45,628 nt of DNA from DATJZH01 sp035499215. GTDB lineage: Bacteria; Actinomycetota; Actinomycetes; Streptosporangiales; Streptosporangiaceae. The notes under the pieces were generated by a model. That model did not search any database. It was given only the letters and a program-made list of their open reading frames with translations, and had not been told where the DNA came from. Position numbers and translations under genes: made by a program. The stretch lies in contig DATJZH010000321.1 of the NCBI GenBank assembly GCA_035499215.1, positions 1-45,628 of the forward strand. Reading direction: 5' to 3'. Of this stretch, positions 45,138-45,628 are shown one piece after another; the stretch's first letter is position 1; each line of letters opens with the position of its first letter.

Positions 45138-45628
45138 ATGTACGGGTACGCCGATAACCCTGCGGTCCAGCCCGATGTGCAGCAGATCCAGTCCGCCGCA
45201 CACCGCGCCGCCAAGCTGACCAGGGAACTTCTCATCACCGTCGGATCCGAGGAGGGCAAGGGCACCGCCTTTCACGTGTATCTCCCGGCCATCACCCTGC
45301 CTGCCCCGGCCCCGCGAGCGGACGCGCCAGCCCCTGTCCAGGGAAGCGGAGAGAACATCCTCGTCGTCGACGATGAGCCGGCCATGCTGGCGGTAACCGC
45401 GCGGATCCTGCGCCGCAACGGCTACCACGCCCTGGAGGCGAGGATCTGCGCCGAGGCGCTGTCGCTCATGTCCTCCCGGGACTTCCGCCTCCTGCTGACC
45501 GACTCCGTCATGCCGACGATGTCGGGTCCCGCGCTGGCTCACCGCGCACTGGAGCTCAAGCCCGGGCTGCGGATCCTGCACATGTCCGGCTCCATCGCCG
45601 GAGTGCTCGACCCGGACCGCGTCGCCAG
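45138..45628 (+). pseudogene. Internally deleted hybrid histidine kinase/response regulator, cut by the right edge
   Basis: The frame from ATG 45138 runs off the window (163 residues visible). Residues 1-31 (GYAD, then QQIQSAAHRAAKLTREL) resemble the second half of a HisKA dimerisation domain. They are followed at once by TVGSEEGKGTAFHVYLPA, the last piece of a HATPase domain (G2 box). The phospho-His box before it and about 80-100 residues of ATP-binding core between the two parts are missing. A receiver domain follows, with DDE at 78-80 and the phosphoacceptor Asp122 (LLTDSVMP). It is therefore a kinase that lost its catalytic core by deletion; the receiver may still be functional. No good ribosome binding site precedes it. 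The end of the receiver is outside the window. Confidence 0.75.

Overview
The window is chromosomal DNA of a very high-GC actinomycete. The evidence is third-position G/C in nearly every gene, frequent GTG starts, many probable leaderless promoters (TANNNT 6-8 nt before the start codon), and actinobacterial marker genes: nucS, the cysO/mec/cysM cysteine pathway, DUF3039, DUF2017 and a DivIVA-like Scy/FilP-type coiled-coil protein. The overall content would fit a Streptosporangiales- or Streptomyces-like lineage, but the genus cannot be read from the sequence.

Layout. 1-1.35 kb: gene-poor, visibly less GC-rich sequence with a frameshifted membrane-protein remnant. 1.35-7.36 kb: one 2003-aa protein with the complete layout of an enediyne-type iterative polyketide synthase, in which every catalytic motif I can locate is substituted and the ACP is replaced by low-complexity sequence; this is the most unusual object in the window. 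7.4-9.9 kb: a transposase-like scrap, a terminator-like hairpin, pterin carbinolamine dehydratase, and glycine cleavage gcvT-gcvH. 10.0-13.8 kb: DUF3618 protein, a tRNA with a UAG (Leu) anticodon but a short variable loop, bcp, an LppX-like lipoprotein, rdgB and rph. 13.8-18.6 kb, reading leftward: clpS, DUF2017, mec, cysO, cysM, an MBL hydrolase and a sugar epimerase, a block closely matching Mycobacterium tuberculosis Rv1331-Rv1341 with local rearrangement. Divergent pncB (18.7-20.1 kb) matches the position of Rv1330c. 20.1-24.6 kb: DUF3039, YqgE, a MarR regulator, a thioredoxin-TPR protein and an isobutyryl-CoA-mutase-type large subunit behind a 26-bp perfect palindrome. 24.9-29.2 kb: an ECF sigma factor overlapping a membrane-anchored Asp-box protein, a second MarR, a nucleotide-site-less ABC ATPase-like protein and a DUF2127 membrane protein. 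29.2-32.0 kb: meaB, thiolase and methylmalonyl-CoA epimerase. 32.2-37.0 kb: DivIVA/Scy-like protein, a small zinc-site protein, a large hairpin and glycogen phosphorylase. 37.1-42.1 kb: a leftward operon acd-maoC-etfB-etfA-fixC-fixX. 42.6-45.6 kb: nucS, a phytoene-dehydrogenase-like FAD enzyme, and a hybrid histidine kinase that has lost its H-box and ATP core and runs off the right edge.

How the genes fit together. Three metabolic themes recur: sulfur-carrier cysteine synthesis (cysM-cysO-mec); B12-dependent acyl-CoA rearrangement with its G-protein chaperone, epimerase and thiolase (icmA, meaB, mce, acetyl-CoA acetyltransferase); and acyl-CoA oxidation feeding electrons through Etf and a FixCX quinone oxidoreductase. 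A second theme is loss of catalytic residues inside intact reading frames (the polyketide synthase and the ABC ATPase), alongside one clearly deletion-derived kinase fragment. Motif comparisons to families are from memory, not from database searches.
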